A stretch of DNA of 64,000 bases, taken from contig NZ_FNEJ01000003.1 of the NCBI RefSeq assembly GCF_900100085.1, positions 1 to 64,000 on the forward strand, written 5' to 3'. The stretch comes from Salipiger marinus (GTDB taxonomy: Bacteria; Pseudomonadota; Alphaproteobacteria; Rhodobacterales; Rhodobacteraceae). This document shows positions 9,178-18,558 of the stretch, piece after piece. Position 1 is the stretch's first letter; each line of letters begins with the position of its first letter. A program made the position numbers and the translations under genes. The notes beneath the pieces were generated by a model, which was not told where the DNA came from, made no database searches, and saw nothing but the letters and a program-made list of their open reading frames with translations.

Positions 9178-10259
9178 GCTTCTGCCGGGAAGACGAAACA
9201 GCGGTCCCGCCGCACCGTCAGCCACAGCGGCGTGCCGGGCTTGGGCAGGAACACGTTGGGCACCGTGGCGCGCAGCGGCCCGCCGTCAAAATCCATGCGG
9301 AATTCCACAAGACTTTCCGACCCCATGAAGCGCGACCGCTCCACCACGCCCCGGGCGGGCGTGCCCGCGCGCTCGGTGGGGTTGGGCCCGCGACCGGCCC
9401 GGTCGAAATCGATGCCCACATGCTGCGGGCGGAACACGATCTCGACCTCGGTGCCGTCCGCGACCCCGGGGGCCAGAAACTGGCCAAAGGGCGTGTCGAC
9501 CAGCGCCCCCCGCACCCGACCGCGCAACACGTTGACATCGCTGAAAAACGCCACTGCCGCCTTGTCGGCGGGGGCGTTGTAGATGTTGTAGGGCGCGCCA
9601 CGCTGCACGATCCGCCCGTCGCGCATCAGCGCGATCTCGTCGGCCATGCGCATCGCCTCCTCGGGCTCATGCGTCACCAGCAGCACCGAGGTGCCCTCTT
9701 CCTTCAGCAGCGCCAGCGTCTCGTCGCGGATGCCGTCGCGCAGCCGGTTGTCCAGACCCGAAAACGGCTCGTCCATCAGCATGATGCGCGGGCGCGGCGC
9801 CAGCGCCCGGGCCAGCGCCACGCGCTGCTGCTCGCCCCCCGACAGCTGGTGCGGATAGGCATCGACAAAATGCCCAAGCCCCACCCGGTCCAGCAGCACC
9901 TCGGCCCGCGCGCGCTTCTCCGCGCCGCTGCCGCTCAGGCCGAAGCCGACATTCGCCCCCACGCTCAGATGCGGGAACAGCGCAAAATCCTGAAACATCA
10001 GCCCGATGGCGCGGCGCTCCGGCGGCACCCGGAACACCGTGTCGCAGATCAGGTCGCCATCGACATAGATCTGCCCCTGATCCTGCCGGTCCACGCCCGC
10101 GATCATGCGCAGCGTCGTGGATTTGCCGCAGCCCGACGGCCCCAGCAGGCAGGTCACATGACCCGGCGCGATCTCAAGGCTCAGATCGTCCACCACCGCG
10201 CGCCCGTCGATGCGGCGCACAAGGTTGCGGACGTCCAGTCGCGGATGCGGAGTGTCCAA
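9174..10259 (-). CDS. ABC transporter ATP-binding protein, Fe(III)/spermidine (FbpC/PotA) type
   Basis: The 361-residue product powers import by a binding-protein-dependent ABC transporter. It has Walker A GPSGCGKST, the signature LSGGEQQRVALARAL, Walker B IMLMDEPFSGLD, the H-loop LLVTHEPEEA, and a C-terminal TOBE-like domain (about 245-361), as in FbpC, PotA and related ferric or polyamine importers. I chose the TTG at 10259 because AGGAGGGG lies six bases upstream, and upstream sequence does not resemble an ABC protein. No permease or binding-protein gene is adjacent, so its partners are elsewhere. Its stop overlaps the stop of the facing glycosyltransferase gene. Confidence 0.85.
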   Translation of the reverse strand: MDTPHPRLDVRNLVRRIDGRAVVDDLSLEIAPGHVTCLLGPSGCGKSTTLRMIAGVDRQDQGQIYVDGDLICDTVFRVPPERRAIGLMFQDFALFPHLSVGANVGFGLSGSGAEKRARAEVLLDRVGLGHFVDAYPHQLSGGEQQRVALARALAPRPRIMLMDEPFSGLDNRLRDGIRDETLALLKEEGTSVLLVTHEPEEAMRMADEIALMRDGRIVQRGAPYNIYNAPADKAAVAFFSDVNVLRGRVRGALVDTPFGQFLAPGVADGTEVEIVFRPQHVGIDFDRAGRGPNPTERAGTPARGVVERSRFMGSESLVEFRMDFDGGPLRATVPNVFLPKPGTPLWLTVRRDRCFVFPAEA

Positions 10260-10383
10260 GCCTGCCCCTCCTGCAAGTCTGATAAATTCCCTCGGGATGT
10301 CCCGCCCGATACCAGCGCACCCGCCCCCCCGCAACCCGCAGCGACGCCCTGCCGCAGGCCGCACAGCTGATCCGGCCCGCCGC

Positions 10384-10447
10384 TTCTTCTTGGCAAAAAT
10401 ATCCCGGGGGTGAATTGGCCGCAGGCCAAGAGGGGGCAGCGCCCCCT
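10384..10447 (+). repeat. Composite intergenic repeat, copy 1
   Basis: Modules in order: TTCTTCTTGGCAAAAATAT, CCCGGGGG, a short hairpin TGGCCGCAGGCCA, and a second hairpin GGGGGCAGCGCCCCC. The 44 nt from CCGGGGGTGAATTGGCC onward are identical to copy 7 (56517-56579). It lies between the ABC ATPase and PIN genes, just beyond the PIN gene's 3' end. Confidence 0.85.
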
Positions 10448-10469
10448 GCTCCGCCTCCGCCGCGCGGCC

Positions 10470-11012
10470 TCAGGCCGACAGCGCCTTGGCGAGCCGCGGC
10501 AGATGCGCCTTTTTCAGCAGCGCGCGCATCTGCCAGTCCTCGCCGGAGATCTGCCGCGCCCGCGCCAGCACCTCCTCCCCGGCCTCAGTCACCAGCCCGG
10601 GCTGCGCCTGCCAGATGCCGTGCAGGAAGGCGTCGGGATCGGCACGCGACAGGCCTTCTTCGGCCAGCGTGCCGCGCGGAAAATCCCGGGCATTCAGGGT
10701 CACGATCAGATCGGCATGGCCCGCGATGGCGGCGGCCAGCACATGGATGTCGGCGGGATCAGGCAGCCAGAGCCGCGCTTCCAGCGCTGCCCCCGCCCGG
10801 ATCTCGGCCTCGGGCCATGCCGCGCGCAGCAGGGCGACCTCGCCGCGCGCCTGCGCCTCGCCTGCGGGACCAAGCTTGCGCGCCGCCCGCGCCCATTCCT
10901 CAAGGATGCGCGCCGACCAGAGCGGGGTGAAGGCGCCGCGCGCCGCCACCGCAAGCAGCATCTCGCGCATGACGGTGGGGTAGATCACGCAGGCGTCGAG
11001 CAGCACCTTCAC
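10470..11012 (-). CDS. PIN-domain protein (RSP_2648-like)
   Basis: A 180-residue PIN-fold protein; PIN domains are Mg2+/Mn2+-dependent ribonucleases with clustered acidic residues. Visible are the first Asp in MKVLLDACVIYP (D6), a Glu in RILEEWARAAR, and the later acids in LPDPADIHVLAAAI and ADLIVTLNARDFP. Its start ATG overlaps the stop of the RlmI-like methyltransferase gene by 4 nt (ATGA), so the pair is translated together. There is no small antitoxin gene, unlike VapBC modules. To my knowledge the same pair is found in Rhodobacter sphaeroides as neighbours RSP_2647/RSP_2648; its target RNA is unknown. Confidence 0.85.
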   Translation of the reverse strand: MKVLLDACVIYPTVMREMLLAVAARGAFTPLWSARILEEWARAARKLGPAGEAQARGEVALLRAAWPEAEIRAGAALEARLWLPDPADIHVLAAAIAGHADLIVTLNARDFPRGTLAEEGLSRADPDAFLHGIWQAQPGLVTEAGEEVLARARQISGEDWQMRALLKKAHLPRLAKALSA

Positions 11013-12205
11013 AGGCGGAACACCAGCGCTTTCAGATAGCCCGATTCCGCCAGCTGCGGCAGCAGCGGATGGTCGGGACCGGCAAAGCCCGTATGCAGCA
11101 GCTGCGCCCGGCGCCCGGCCCGTCCGATGCCGCGCAGGCAGGCGCCGGTGAAGCTCGACAGATCCGCAACATGCGAACAGGAGCAGAGCACCAGATAGCC
11201 GCCCTCCTCCACCAGCCCGGCAGACAGCCGCGCCACCCGCTCATAGGCGCGCAGCCCCGCCTCCAGCGCGGGTTTCGACGGCGCGAAGGCGGGCGGATCG
11301 CAGACCACCAGCCCGAAGCGCGCCTCTTCCTGACCCATGGCGGTCAGCACGTCAAAGGCATCGCCCTGCCGCGTGGCAAAGCGGTCCTGCGCGCCCATGC
11401 GCGCCGCGCCGTCGCGGGCAAGATCCAGCGCTGCGGCGGATCCGTCCACCGCCAGCGCCGCCTGCGCGCCCTGCGCCAGTGCCGCCAGCGCGAAGCCGCC
11501 CACATGGCTGAACACGTCCAGCACCTGCTGCCCCTCGGCCAGACGCGCGGCAAAGGCATGGTTGGGACGCTGGTCGTAGAAAAGCCCAGTCTTCTGCCCG
11601 CCGGTCAGGTCGGCCATATAGGTGGCGCCGTTCATCTCCACCGGAAGCGGGGCTGCGGGCGCCTCTCCCAGCAGCACGGCATCAACATCGTCGAGCCCTT
11701 CCAGCGCGCGGCCCCGCCCGCCCGCGTTCTTGAGGATGGTGGTCACGCCGGTGACCTCGGCCAGCGCCGAGGCCAGATCGGCCAGCAGCACCTCGGCCCA
11801 TGCGGCATTGGGCTGGATCACCGCCACATCGCCGAAGCGGTCGATGATGACGCCGGGCAGCCCGTCAGCCTCGGCATGGACCAGCCGGTAATAGGGCCGG
11901 TCGAACAGCCGCGTGCGCAGCGCCAGCGCGCGGGCAAGCTTGGCCACCAGCCAGTCGCGCCCGATCACCGCCTCGGGATCGGGATCCAGCATCCGCCCCG
12001 CGATTTTGCTGTCGGCATTGAAGCCCACCAGCCCCAGCACGCCGCGCTCGGCATCCTCCAGCCGCACCACGGTGCCGGCGGGGATGCCACGGCTGCGCCG
12101 GTCCATCACCAGTTCATTGGCATAAATCCAAGGGTAGCCACGGCGGATCGCCTGCGGCTTGGCCTTGGGGAGAAGTCGGATCACGGGGAAATCGGCATCT
12201 GTCAT
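11009..12205 (-). CDS. Class I rRNA methyltransferase of the RlmI type (RSP_2647-like)
   Basis: A 398-residue SAM-dependent RNA methyltransferase. The N-terminal PUA domain (about 1-75, with RRGYPWIYANEL) binds RNA. It is followed by an EEHD-like middle domain (RPYYRLVHAEADGLPGVIIDRFGD) and a Rossmann methyltransferase domain with the SAM motif VLDVFSHVGGFALAAL and the catalytic NPPY-like motif VVCDPPAFAPSK. RlmI in E. coli makes m5C1962 in 23S rRNA and has a cysteine after this motif (here the segment CSCSHV). It is the first gene of a two-gene unit with the overlapping PIN gene; the exact methylated base is not known. Confidence 0.88.
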   Translation of the reverse strand: MTDADFPVIRLLPKAKPQAIRRGYPWIYANELVMDRRSRGIPAGTVVRLEDAERGVLGLVGFNADSKIAGRMLDPDPEAVIGRDWLVAKLARALALRTRLFDRPYYRLVHAEADGLPGVIIDRFGDVAVIQPNAAWAEVLLADLASALAEVTGVTTILKNAGGRGRALEGLDDVDAVLLGEAPAAPLPVEMNGATYMADLTGGQKTGLFYDQRPNHAFAARLAEGQQVLDVFSHVGGFALAALAQGAQAALAVDGSAAALDLARDGAARMGAQDRFATRQGDAFDVLTAMGQEEARFGLVVCDPPAFAPSKPALEAGLRAYERVARLSAGLVEEGGYLVLCSCSHVADLSSFTGACLRGIGRAGRRAQLLHTGFAGPDHPLLPQLAESGYLKALVFRL

Positions 12206-12397
12206 GCCGCTCCTTTACGCCTCCGCCGCGCGCGAGGGAAGCGCCTTCGCTTCCTGTCTGCGCCGGCCCGCGCGGGCCTGCCGGGACGTGCCGCGGCGGC
12301 TATCCCGAAGACGGGCCGCAGCGGGGGCGGCAGACCCGCGTTCACCCCCCGCCGCGGCTGCGGGTTTTGCCGGGCACGGGCCCGATGTGCGGGTTTA

Positions 12398-12413
12398 CTG
12401 ATAGCGCTAACTG
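12398..12413. promoter_or_regulatory. LacI-family-like operator upstream of edd
   Basis: CTGATAGCGCTAACTG contains the perfect core TAGCGCTA with further symmetric bases outside it (G-C and C-G). This is the typical form of LacI-family operators, which have a central CG and control sugar catabolism. It lies about 65 bp before the edd start codon. No regulator gene is adjacent, so which protein binds is unknown. Confidence 0.5.
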
Positions 12414-12476
12414 CATTACATGCAGCGACAGACAGGTCGTCACTCAGGCCGGGCCGCCCGGCGGAAGGGAGCCAGC

Positions 12477-14282
12477 ATGACACTCAATGCCAGCATCGCG
12501 GATGTGACCGCACGGATCGAGGCACGGTCCGAACCGCTGCGCCGCCGCTATATGGACCAGATGCGCCGCGCCGCCGAGGAAGGCCCACGCCGGGGTCATC
12601 TGGCCTGCGGCAATCAGGCCCATGCCTATGCCGCCATGGGCGCGGACAAGGAGGCGCTTGCCACCGGACAGGCGCCGAATCTGGGCATCGTCACCGCCTA
12701 TAACGACATGCTGTCGGCGCATCAGCCCTACGAGACCTATCCCGCCCTGCTGCGCGAGGCGGCGCGGCAGGTGGGCGGCACCGCGCAGGTGGCGGGCGGC
12801 GTGCCTGCCATGTGTGATGGCGTCACGCAGGGCCAGACCGGGATGGAACTGTCGCTGTTTTCCCGCGACGTGATTGCCCTCGCGGCGGGCGTGTCGCTGT
12901 CGCACAACACCTATGACGCGGCGGTCTATCTGGGGGTCTGCGACAAGATCGTGCCGGGTCTGGTGATCGCCGCCGCCACCTTCGGCTATATTCCCGGGCT
13001 GTTCCTGCCCGCAGGGCCGATGACCAGCGGCCTGCCCAATGACGAGAAATCCAAGGTCCGCCAGCAGTTCGCCACCGGCGAGATCGGTCGCGACAAGCTG
13101 ATGGAGGCCGAGATGGCCAGCTATCACGGTCCGGGCACCTGCACCTTCTACGGCACCGCCAACACCAACCAGATGCTGATGGAATTCATGGGGCTGCACC
13201 TGCCGGGCGCGTCCTTCGTCAATCCCGGCACGCCGCTGCGCGAGGCGCTGACCGTCGCGGGCGCGCAGCGCGCGCTGGAAATCACCCGGCTCGGCAATGA
13301 TTACCGCCCGGTCTGCGACGTGCTGGATGCCAAGGCGTTTGTAAACGGCATCGTCGGGCTGATGGCCACGGGCGGGTCCACCAACCTTGTGCTGCACATG
13401 CCCGCAATGGCGCGGGCGGCGGGCATCGTGCTGGATCTGGAGGATTTTGACGCCATTTCCAACGCCGTGCCGCTGATGGCCAAGGTCTATCCCAACGGGC
13501 TTGCCGATGTGAACCATTTCCACGCGGCGGGCGGGCTGCAGTTCCTGATCGGCGAATTGCTGGAGGCGGGGCTGCTGCACGAGGACGTCAAGACCGTGGC
13601 GGGCGACGGGCTGCATCTTTATACGCAGGAGCCGAAGCTGCGCGATGGCGTGCTGAGCTACGAGGAGACGCCGCGCGTCACCCAGAACGACCGCATCCTG
13701 CGCCCGGCCTCCGATCCGTTCCAGCCCACCGGCGGGCTGCGCCAGCTTGACGGCAATCTGGGCCATGGCATCCTCAAGATCTCGGCGGTGAAGCCCGAGC
13801 ATCATCTGGTCGAGGCGCCGGTGCGGATCTTCCACGATCAGGGTGAGGTCAAGGAGGCGTTCAAGCGTGGCGAATTCACCACCGACACCATCGTGGTGGT
13901 GCGCTTTCAGGGGCCGAAATCCAACGGCATGCCGGAACTGCACAGCCTGACGCCGACGCTGGCGGTGCTGCAGGATCGCGGGCTGAAGGTGGCGCTGGTC
14001 ACTGACGGGCGCATGTCCGGGGCCAGCGGCAAGGTGCCCGCCGCCATCCATGTCAGCCCCGAAGCCGCCGATGGCGGCCCGCTGGCGCGGCTGCGCGACG
14101 GCGATCTGGTGCGGCTGGATGCCAAGGCGGGCACGCTGATGTGCCTGACCGAAGGCTTCGAGACCCGCGAGCCCGCCAGTGCCGATCTGTCCGGCAATGG
14201 CGCGGGCGTGGGGCGCGAGCTGTTCGAGGCGTTCCGCCGCAATGTCGGCCTCGCCTCCACCGGGGCGGCGGTGGTGGTGTGA
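12477..14282 (+). CDS. edd: 6-phosphogluconate dehydratase
   Basis: Edd dehydrates 6-phosphogluconate to 2-keto-3-deoxy-6-phosphogluconate, the first committed step of the Entner-Doudoroff pathway. The 601-residue protein belongs to the IlvD/Edd Fe-S dehydratases: [33 protein letters not shown] and GVCDKIVPG and [15 protein letters not shown] carry the conserved cysteines of the cluster site; the C-terminal part has [24 protein letters not shown]. The ATG at 12477 has GGAAGGGAG upstream. It is followed 70 bp later by eda, forming the usual operon behind a LacI-like operator. Confidence 0.96.
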   Translation: MTLNASIADVTARIEARSEPLRRRYMDQMRRAAEEGPRRGHLACGNQAHAYAAMGADKEALATGQAPNLGIVTAYNDMLSAHQPYETYPALLREAARQVGGTAQVAGGVPAMCDGVTQGQTGMELSLFSRDVIALAAGVSLSHNTYDAAVYLGVCDKIVPGLVIAAATFGYIPGLFLPAGPMTSGLPNDEKSKVRQQFATGEIGRDKLMEAEMASYHGPGTCTFYGTANTNQMLMEFMGLHLPGASFVNPGTPLREALTVAGAQRALEITRLGNDYRPVCDVLDAKAFVNGIVGLMATGGSTNLVLHMPAMARAAGIVLDLEDFDAISNAVPLMAKVYPNGLADVNHFHAAGGLQFLIGELLEAGLLHEDVKTVAGDGLHLYTQEPKLRDGVLSYEETPRVTQNDRILRPASDPFQPTGGLRQLDGNLGHGILKISAVKPEHHLVEAPVRIFHDQGEVKEAFKRGEFTTDTIVVVRFQGPKSNGMPELHSLTPTLAVLQDRGLKVALVTDGRMSGASGKVPAAIHVSPEAADGGPLARLRDGDLVRLDAKAGTLMCLTEGFETREPASADLSGNGAGVGRELFEAFRRNVGLASTGAAVVV

Positions 14283-14352
14283 CGCGCTTGCGCTTTGCCC
14301 GCCCTGCCCCTACGCCTCTGCGCACCCTTTCCCCCAAGTCGGAGACCCGGCC

Positions 14353-15000
14353 ATGATGACCCCCGCTGACGCCAGCCGTTCCAACGAAGCCCTCTGCCGC
14401 ATGGCCCCGGTGATCCCGGTGCTGGTGATCGAGGATGTCTCCTATGCCCGGCCTCTGGCCGAGGCGCTGGTCAAGGGCGGCCTGCCGGTGCTGGAGGTGA
14501 CGCTGCGCACCCCGGCGGCGCTGGATGTGATCCGCGAGATGGCCAGCGTCGAAGGCGGCGTGGTTGGCGCGGGCACGCTGCTGACCCCCGAGGATGTCAG
14601 CGCCGCCATCGCGGCGGGCGCGCGCTTTGGCGTGTCGCCCGGTGCCACCGACCGGCTGCTGGACGCCTGCGAGGCGCAGGATCTGCCGCTGCTGGCGGGC
14701 GCGGCCACCGCCACCGAAAGCATGGCCCTGCTGGAGCGCGGCTATACCGTGCAGAAGTTCTTTCCCGCCGAGGCCAATGGCGGCGTGCCTGCGCTGAAGG
14801 CCATCGGCGCGCCGATCCCGCAGGTGCGCTACTGCCCCACCGGCGGCGTCAGCATGAAGAATGCCCGCGACTATCTGGGGCTGAAGAACGTGCTCTGCGT
14901 CGGCGGCAGCTGGGTGGCCCCCGCCGACATGATGGCGGCAGGTGACTGGGCCGGGATCACCGCGCTTGCCGCCGAGGCCGCAGGGCTGGCGCGGGGCTGA
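14353..15000 (+). CDS. eda: 2-dehydro-3-deoxy-phosphogluconate aldolase
   Basis: Eda cleaves KDPG into pyruvate and glyceraldehyde-3-phosphate. The 215-residue product matches the family: E of [10 protein letters not shown], the Schiff-base lysine in [12 protein letters not shown], and the phosphate-binding [11 protein letters not shown]. Start ATG at 14353 with CGGAGACC upstream; a second ATG directly follows. Together with edd it completes the Entner-Doudoroff route, the main glucose pathway of Rhodobacterales. A composite repeat follows the stop. Confidence 0.96.
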   Translation: MMTPADASRSNEALCRMAPVIPVLVIEDVSYARPLAEALVKGGLPVLEVTLRTPAALDVIREMASVEGGVVGAGTLLTPEDVSAAIAAGARFGVSPGATDRLLDACEAQDLPLLAGAATATESMALLERGYTVQKFFPAEANGGVPALKAIGAPIPQVRYCPTGGVSMKNARDYLGLKNVLCVGGSWVAPADMMAAGDWAGITALAAEAAGLARG

Positions 15001-15025
15001 GCCCCCGCTTTTGCGGAGGGGGGCG

Positions 15026-15072
15026 GAGGGGGCGCTGCCCCCGCCCGCTGACGCGGGCCCCCCGGGATATTT
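15026..15072 (-). repeat. Composite intergenic repeat, copy 2 (variant)
   Basis: Read on the minus strand, AAATATCCCGGGGG is followed by a GC-rich inverted stretch (GCCCGCGTCAGCGGGC) and the hairpin GGGGGCAGCGCCCCC. The TTCTTCTTGGC part is missing here. It sits between the converging 3' ends of eda and glnE. Confidence 0.75.
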
Positions 15073-15093
15073 GGGGCCGCTGGAAGCGCCGCC

Positions 15094-17898
15094 TCAGCTT
15101 TCTGGGCGCGGGGTTTCCGCGTTTCTGGTTTCGGGCGCGGGCAGCGCCGCGTCGATGATCGCGGCGGATTTTTCGGCCATCTCGGCGATGCGCAGGCGCA
15201 GCGCGTCGGGGCTGTCGATGCCCGCGAGCCGGGTCAGGAAGGCGCAGCCGCCCGCGCCCAGATCCTCGGGGTCAAGCGCGCCGTCGGCGATGAGCCGCGC
15301 GCCGATCTGCAGGCTCCAGAGCAGGCGGTGGGTGCTGGCGAGGTGATCGGCGCCTGCCCTGTCGAGCCAGCCCGAGCGGGCGGCGGCGGCAAGGCCGCGC
15401 GCGGTGCGGCGCGGCGCCTGCCCCGACAGCAGCGCCCCCGCCTGCGCCACCAGTTCGATGTCCTGCATCCGGCCCCGGCCCAGCTTCGGATCCCACGGAT
15501 CGCCTGCGCCGCGCGCGGCGGCGATGCGGGCTCGCATCTGTGCCAGTTCCGCCAGCACCCGGTCGCGCGGCGGCGGGCTGCCCAGCAGGTCATGGCGCAG
15601 CGCCTCGACATCGGCGGCCAGATCGGCGGGGCCCGCCACCACCCGGGCGCGGGTCAGCGCCAGATGTTCCCAGACCCAGGCCTGTCCGCGCTGGTATTCG
15701 GTGAAGGCGGTGAGCGAGGTGGCTACCGGGCCCTGATTGCCCGAGGGGCGCAGGCGCATGTCCACCTCGTAAAGCCGCCCCTCGGCCATGGGGGCGGTCA
15801 TGGCGGTGATCAGCGCCTGCGTGAGCCGCGCGTAATAGGTGCGGGCGGGCAGCGGGCGGCGGCCTTCGGACGCCTCCACCCCCGCCGGATCATAGATCAC
15901 GATAAGGTCGAGATCGGAGCGCGCATGCAGCCGCCCCGCGCCAAGACTGCCCATGCCCAGCACCACGGCGCCCCGCCCCGGCGCAGCGCCATGTTTGGCG
16001 GCGAATTCCTGCTGCACCACCGGCAGCAGCGCCGCCAGCACCGCCTCGGCCAGATCGGCGTAGTGCTGCGCCGCCTCCTCGGGATCGGTGAGGCCGCGCA
16101 GCAGATGCACACCCGCGCGGAAATGCCATTCCTTGGCCCAGCGGCGCGCCATATCGAGCTGGCGTTCGTAATCCGCCTCCCGCGCGAGGGTTTCGGCCAG
16201 ATCGGCGCGCAGCGCCGCCACCCCCGGCCAGGGCGCGAAGAAATCGCCGCCGATCACCGCGTCGAAAACCGAGGCATGGCGGGCCAGATGCCGGGCCAGA
16301 TCCGGCGAGGTCGACACGATGTCTACCAGCAGATCCACCAGCTGCGGATTGGCGTCGAAAAGCGAGAACAGCTGCACCCCGGCGGGCAGGCCCGCAAGAA
16401 AGCCGTCAAAGGCCTGCAGCGCCTCTTCGGGGCGGGCGGCACGGGCGAGACGGCTGAGGATTTCCGGGCGCAGCCGGGTGAAGATCTCCACCGCGCGCTG
16501 CGAGCGCAGCGCGGGGTAGCTGGTCCAGCGCGCCACCAGCGGGCTGTCCTCCAGCATGTCGGGCACCTGCGCCTCGGCCCGGGCCTCGGGGGCGAAAAAC
16601 CCTTCTGTCAGGGCATGCACCTCTTCGAGCCGCGCTGACAGATCCGCCTTCAGCTCGTGCAGGTCGCGCCCGGTAATGGCGGCAAGGCGGTGGAATCCCT
16701 CCTCGTTGACCGGCAGGGCATGGGTCTGCGCATCCTGCACCATCTGCATGCGGTGTTCGATCTCGCGGTGAAAGCGGTAATGCCCGGTCAGCGTTTCGGC
16801 CACGTCGCCGGGCACCCAGCCCTTTTCGGCCAGCACCGCCAGCCCCGGCACCGTGCCGCGCACCCGCAGGTCGGGATCGCGCCCGCCCGCGATGATCTGC
16901 CGGGTCTGGGTGAAGAACTCGATCTCGCGGATCCCGCCCCGGCCCAGCTTCATGTTATGGCCGGGCAGCGTGATCGGCCCCGACAGCCCCTTCGCCTCGC
17001 GGTAGCGCAGGCGCATGTCATGGGCATCCTTGATGGCGGCAAAATCCAGATGCTTGCGCCAGACGAAGGGGCGCAGCACCTCCTGAAACCGCGCGCCCGC
17101 CTCCAGATCGCCGGCGCAGGGCCGCGCCTTGATCCATGCCGCGCGCTCCCACGCCCGGCCAAGGCTTTCGTAATACCGCTCCGCCCCCTCCATCGCCATG
17201 CAGACCGGGGTTACGGCGGGATCGGGGCGCAGCCGCAGGTCGGTGCGGAACACATAGCCTTCGCCGGTCAGATCGCTGAGCGTGGCGGTCATCCGCCGCG
17301 TGGCCCGGATGAAGGCGGCGCGGGCCTCGTGGTAATCGTCCCGCTCGAACCGGCTTTCGTCAAACAGGCAGATCAGGTCGATGTCGGAGCTGTAGTTCAG
17401 CTCTCCGGCGCCCATCTTGCCCATGGCAAAGACCACCATGCCCGCCGCCTGCGGGATGTCCGCCGCCGTGGCGCCGGGCAGCTTGCCGCGCCGGATCTCG
17501 CGCCCGATGGCATCGCGCAGCGCCAGATCCACGGCCCGGTCGGCCAGCCGGGTCAGCGCACCGGTCACCTGGTCCAGCGGCCAGATGCCGCCCAGATCGC
17601 AGAGCCCCGCCAGCAGCGCCACCCGGCGCTTGGCCTGCCGCAGCGGGCTGGCGGGATCGCCGTCTTCGGGCAGCCCGTCCAGCGCGGCATCCAGCGCCGC
17701 CTCGGGTGCGGCAAGCGCCGCTTCCAGCCAGTCCGCCTCCTTGCGCAGCAGGCTCGCCAGATAGGGGCTGGAGCCGGTGGCGCCATGGATCAGGCGGGCG
17801 GTGTCGCCTTCGGCCCAAGGGGTGAGGGTCAGCGCCTCCTGCCCCAGATCGGGCTCGTGGGCGCGCGGCAGGCGGGTGATGCGGGGGTCAAGGCTCAT
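15094..17898 (-). CDS. glnE: Bifunctional glutamine synthetase adenylyltransferase/deadenylase
   Basis: GlnE adds AMP to, and removes it from, a tyrosine of glutamine synthetase according to nitrogen status sensed by PII. The 934-residue product has the expected two nucleotidyltransferase domains, each with its DxD site: SSDIDLICLFDE near residue 170 (deadenylylation half) and ARSDLDLIVIYD near residue 661 (adenylylation half), joined by a helical regulatory linker. The start MSLDPRITRLPRAH at 17898 is chosen because upstream in-frame sequence overlaps the divergent deacylase gene and has no similarity. Length is close to the E. coli enzyme. Confidence 0.94.
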   Translation of the reverse strand: MSLDPRITRLPRAHEPDLGQEALTLTPWAEGDTARLIHGATGSSPYLASLLRKEADWLEAALAAPEAALDAALDGLPEDGDPASPLRQAKRRVALLAGLCDLGGIWPLDQVTGALTRLADRAVDLALRDAIGREIRRGKLPGATAADIPQAAGMVVFAMGKMGAGELNYSSDIDLICLFDESRFERDDYHEARAAFIRATRRMTATLSDLTGEGYVFRTDLRLRPDPAVTPVCMAMEGAERYYESLGRAWERAAWIKARPCAGDLEAGARFQEVLRPFVWRKHLDFAAIKDAHDMRLRYREAKGLSGPITLPGHNMKLGRGGIREIEFFTQTRQIIAGGRDPDLRVRGTVPGLAVLAEKGWVPGDVAETLTGHYRFHREIEHRMQMVQDAQTHALPVNEEGFHRLAAITGRDLHELKADLSARLEEVHALTEGFFAPEARAEAQVPDMLEDSPLVARWTSYPALRSQRAVEIFTRLRPEILSRLARAARPEEALQAFDGFLAGLPAGVQLFSLFDANPQLVDLLVDIVSTSPDLARHLARHASVFDAVIGGDFFAPWPGVAALRADLAETLAREADYERQLDMARRWAKEWHFRAGVHLLRGLTDPEEAAQHYADLAEAVLAALLPVVQQEFAAKHGAAPGRGAVVLGMGSLGAGRLHARSDLDLIVIYDPAGVEASEGRRPLPARTYYARLTQALITAMTAPMAEGRLYEVDMRLRPSGNQGPVATSLTAFTEYQRGQAWVWEHLALTRARVVAGPADLAADVEALRHDLLGSPPPRDRVLAELAQMRARIAAARGAGDPWDPKLGRGRMQDIELVAQAGALLSGQAPRRTARGLAAAARSGWLDRAGADHLASTHRLLWSLQIGARLIADGALDPEDLGAGGCAFLTRLAGIDSPDALRLRIAEMAEKSAAIIDAALPAPETRNAETPRPES

Positions 17899-17998
17899 GC
17901 CGCCACTTTGGCCATGTGCCGGGGAAATGTGCAATCCCGCAGCTTGCGCGGGCGGCGTGCGCGGGGCTATCCCGGGTCCGTCAACAGGGGGACCGGAC

Positions 17999-18505
17999 AT
18001 GAGCAAAAGCCTGAAACGGGTGCGCGCGGCGCTGGACGCGGCGGGGATCACGACAGAGATCCGCGAGGTGGGATCGTCCCGCACCGCGCAGGAGGCCGCC
18101 GACAGCGTCGGCTGCGCGCTGGACCAGATCGCCAAATCCATCATCTTCAAGGCCGAAACCAGCGGCGAGGCGGTGCTGTTCCTGACCGCAGGCGGCAACC
18201 GGGTCTGCGCCAAGCGGGCCTCGACGCTGGCGGGCGAGCCTCTGGGCAAGGCCGATGCCGAACTGATCCGCGCCCAGACCGGCTTTGCCATCGGCGGCGT
18301 GTCGCCGGTGGGGCATCTGAGCCCGATCCGCGCATGGATCGACCCGCGCCTGCTGGAGTTTCCGGTGATCTGGGCGGCGGCGGGCACGCCCCGGCATCTG
18401 TTTGCGATGGACGCCCATCTGCTGCCCGGCCTCACCGGGGCGGTGCCTGCAGACTTCACCGAAGCCGCCGCCAAGCCCGAGGCCGAGCCCGAGGCAAAAA
18501 TGTAA
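17999..18505 (+). CDS. YbaK/EbsC-family aminoacyl-tRNA deacylase-like protein
   Basis: A 168-residue protein of the YbaK/ProXp superfamily, which hydrolyses mischarged tRNAs such as Cys- or Ala-tRNA(Pro). Family features are the lysine in DQIAKSIIFKA, the segment FLTAGGNRVCAKRAS, and the loop FAIGGVSPVGH. It is divergent from glnE with a 100-bp gap. The C-terminus is an Ala/Glu/Pro-rich tail. The stop codon lies inside a 19-bp palindrome that may serve the next gene. Exact tRNA substrate cannot be deduced. Confidence 0.87.
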   Translation: MSKSLKRVRAALDAAGITTEIREVGSSRTAQEAADSVGCALDQIAKSIIFKAETSGEAVLFLTAGGNRVCAKRASTLAGEPLGKADAELIRAQTGFAIGGVSPVGHLSPIRAWIDPRLLEFPVIWAAAGTPRHLFAMDAHLLPGLTGAVPADFTEAAAKPEAEPEAKM

Positions 18506-18518
18506 AAAACTTTTACAT
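18500..18518. promoter_or_regulatory. Palindromic operator-like site 1
   Basis: ATGTAAA-N5-TTTACAT, a perfect 7-bp-arm palindrome overlapping the stop codon of the YbaK-like gene. It has the same architecture as site 2 (18559-18577), 59 bp away centre to centre, giving the consensus ATGTRAA-N5-TTYACAT. The repeated form suggests paired sites for one dimeric regulator of the DUF2852 gene. Confidence 0.5.
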
Positions 18519-18558
18519 CGCCCCTTGATCCGGGCCGGGTGCATTCCGATCTTCCGTA

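Noticed and set aside
10470-11012. PIN protein as a VapC toxin
   Set aside because: There is no small antitoxin gene beside it; it is instead coupled to a methyltransferase.
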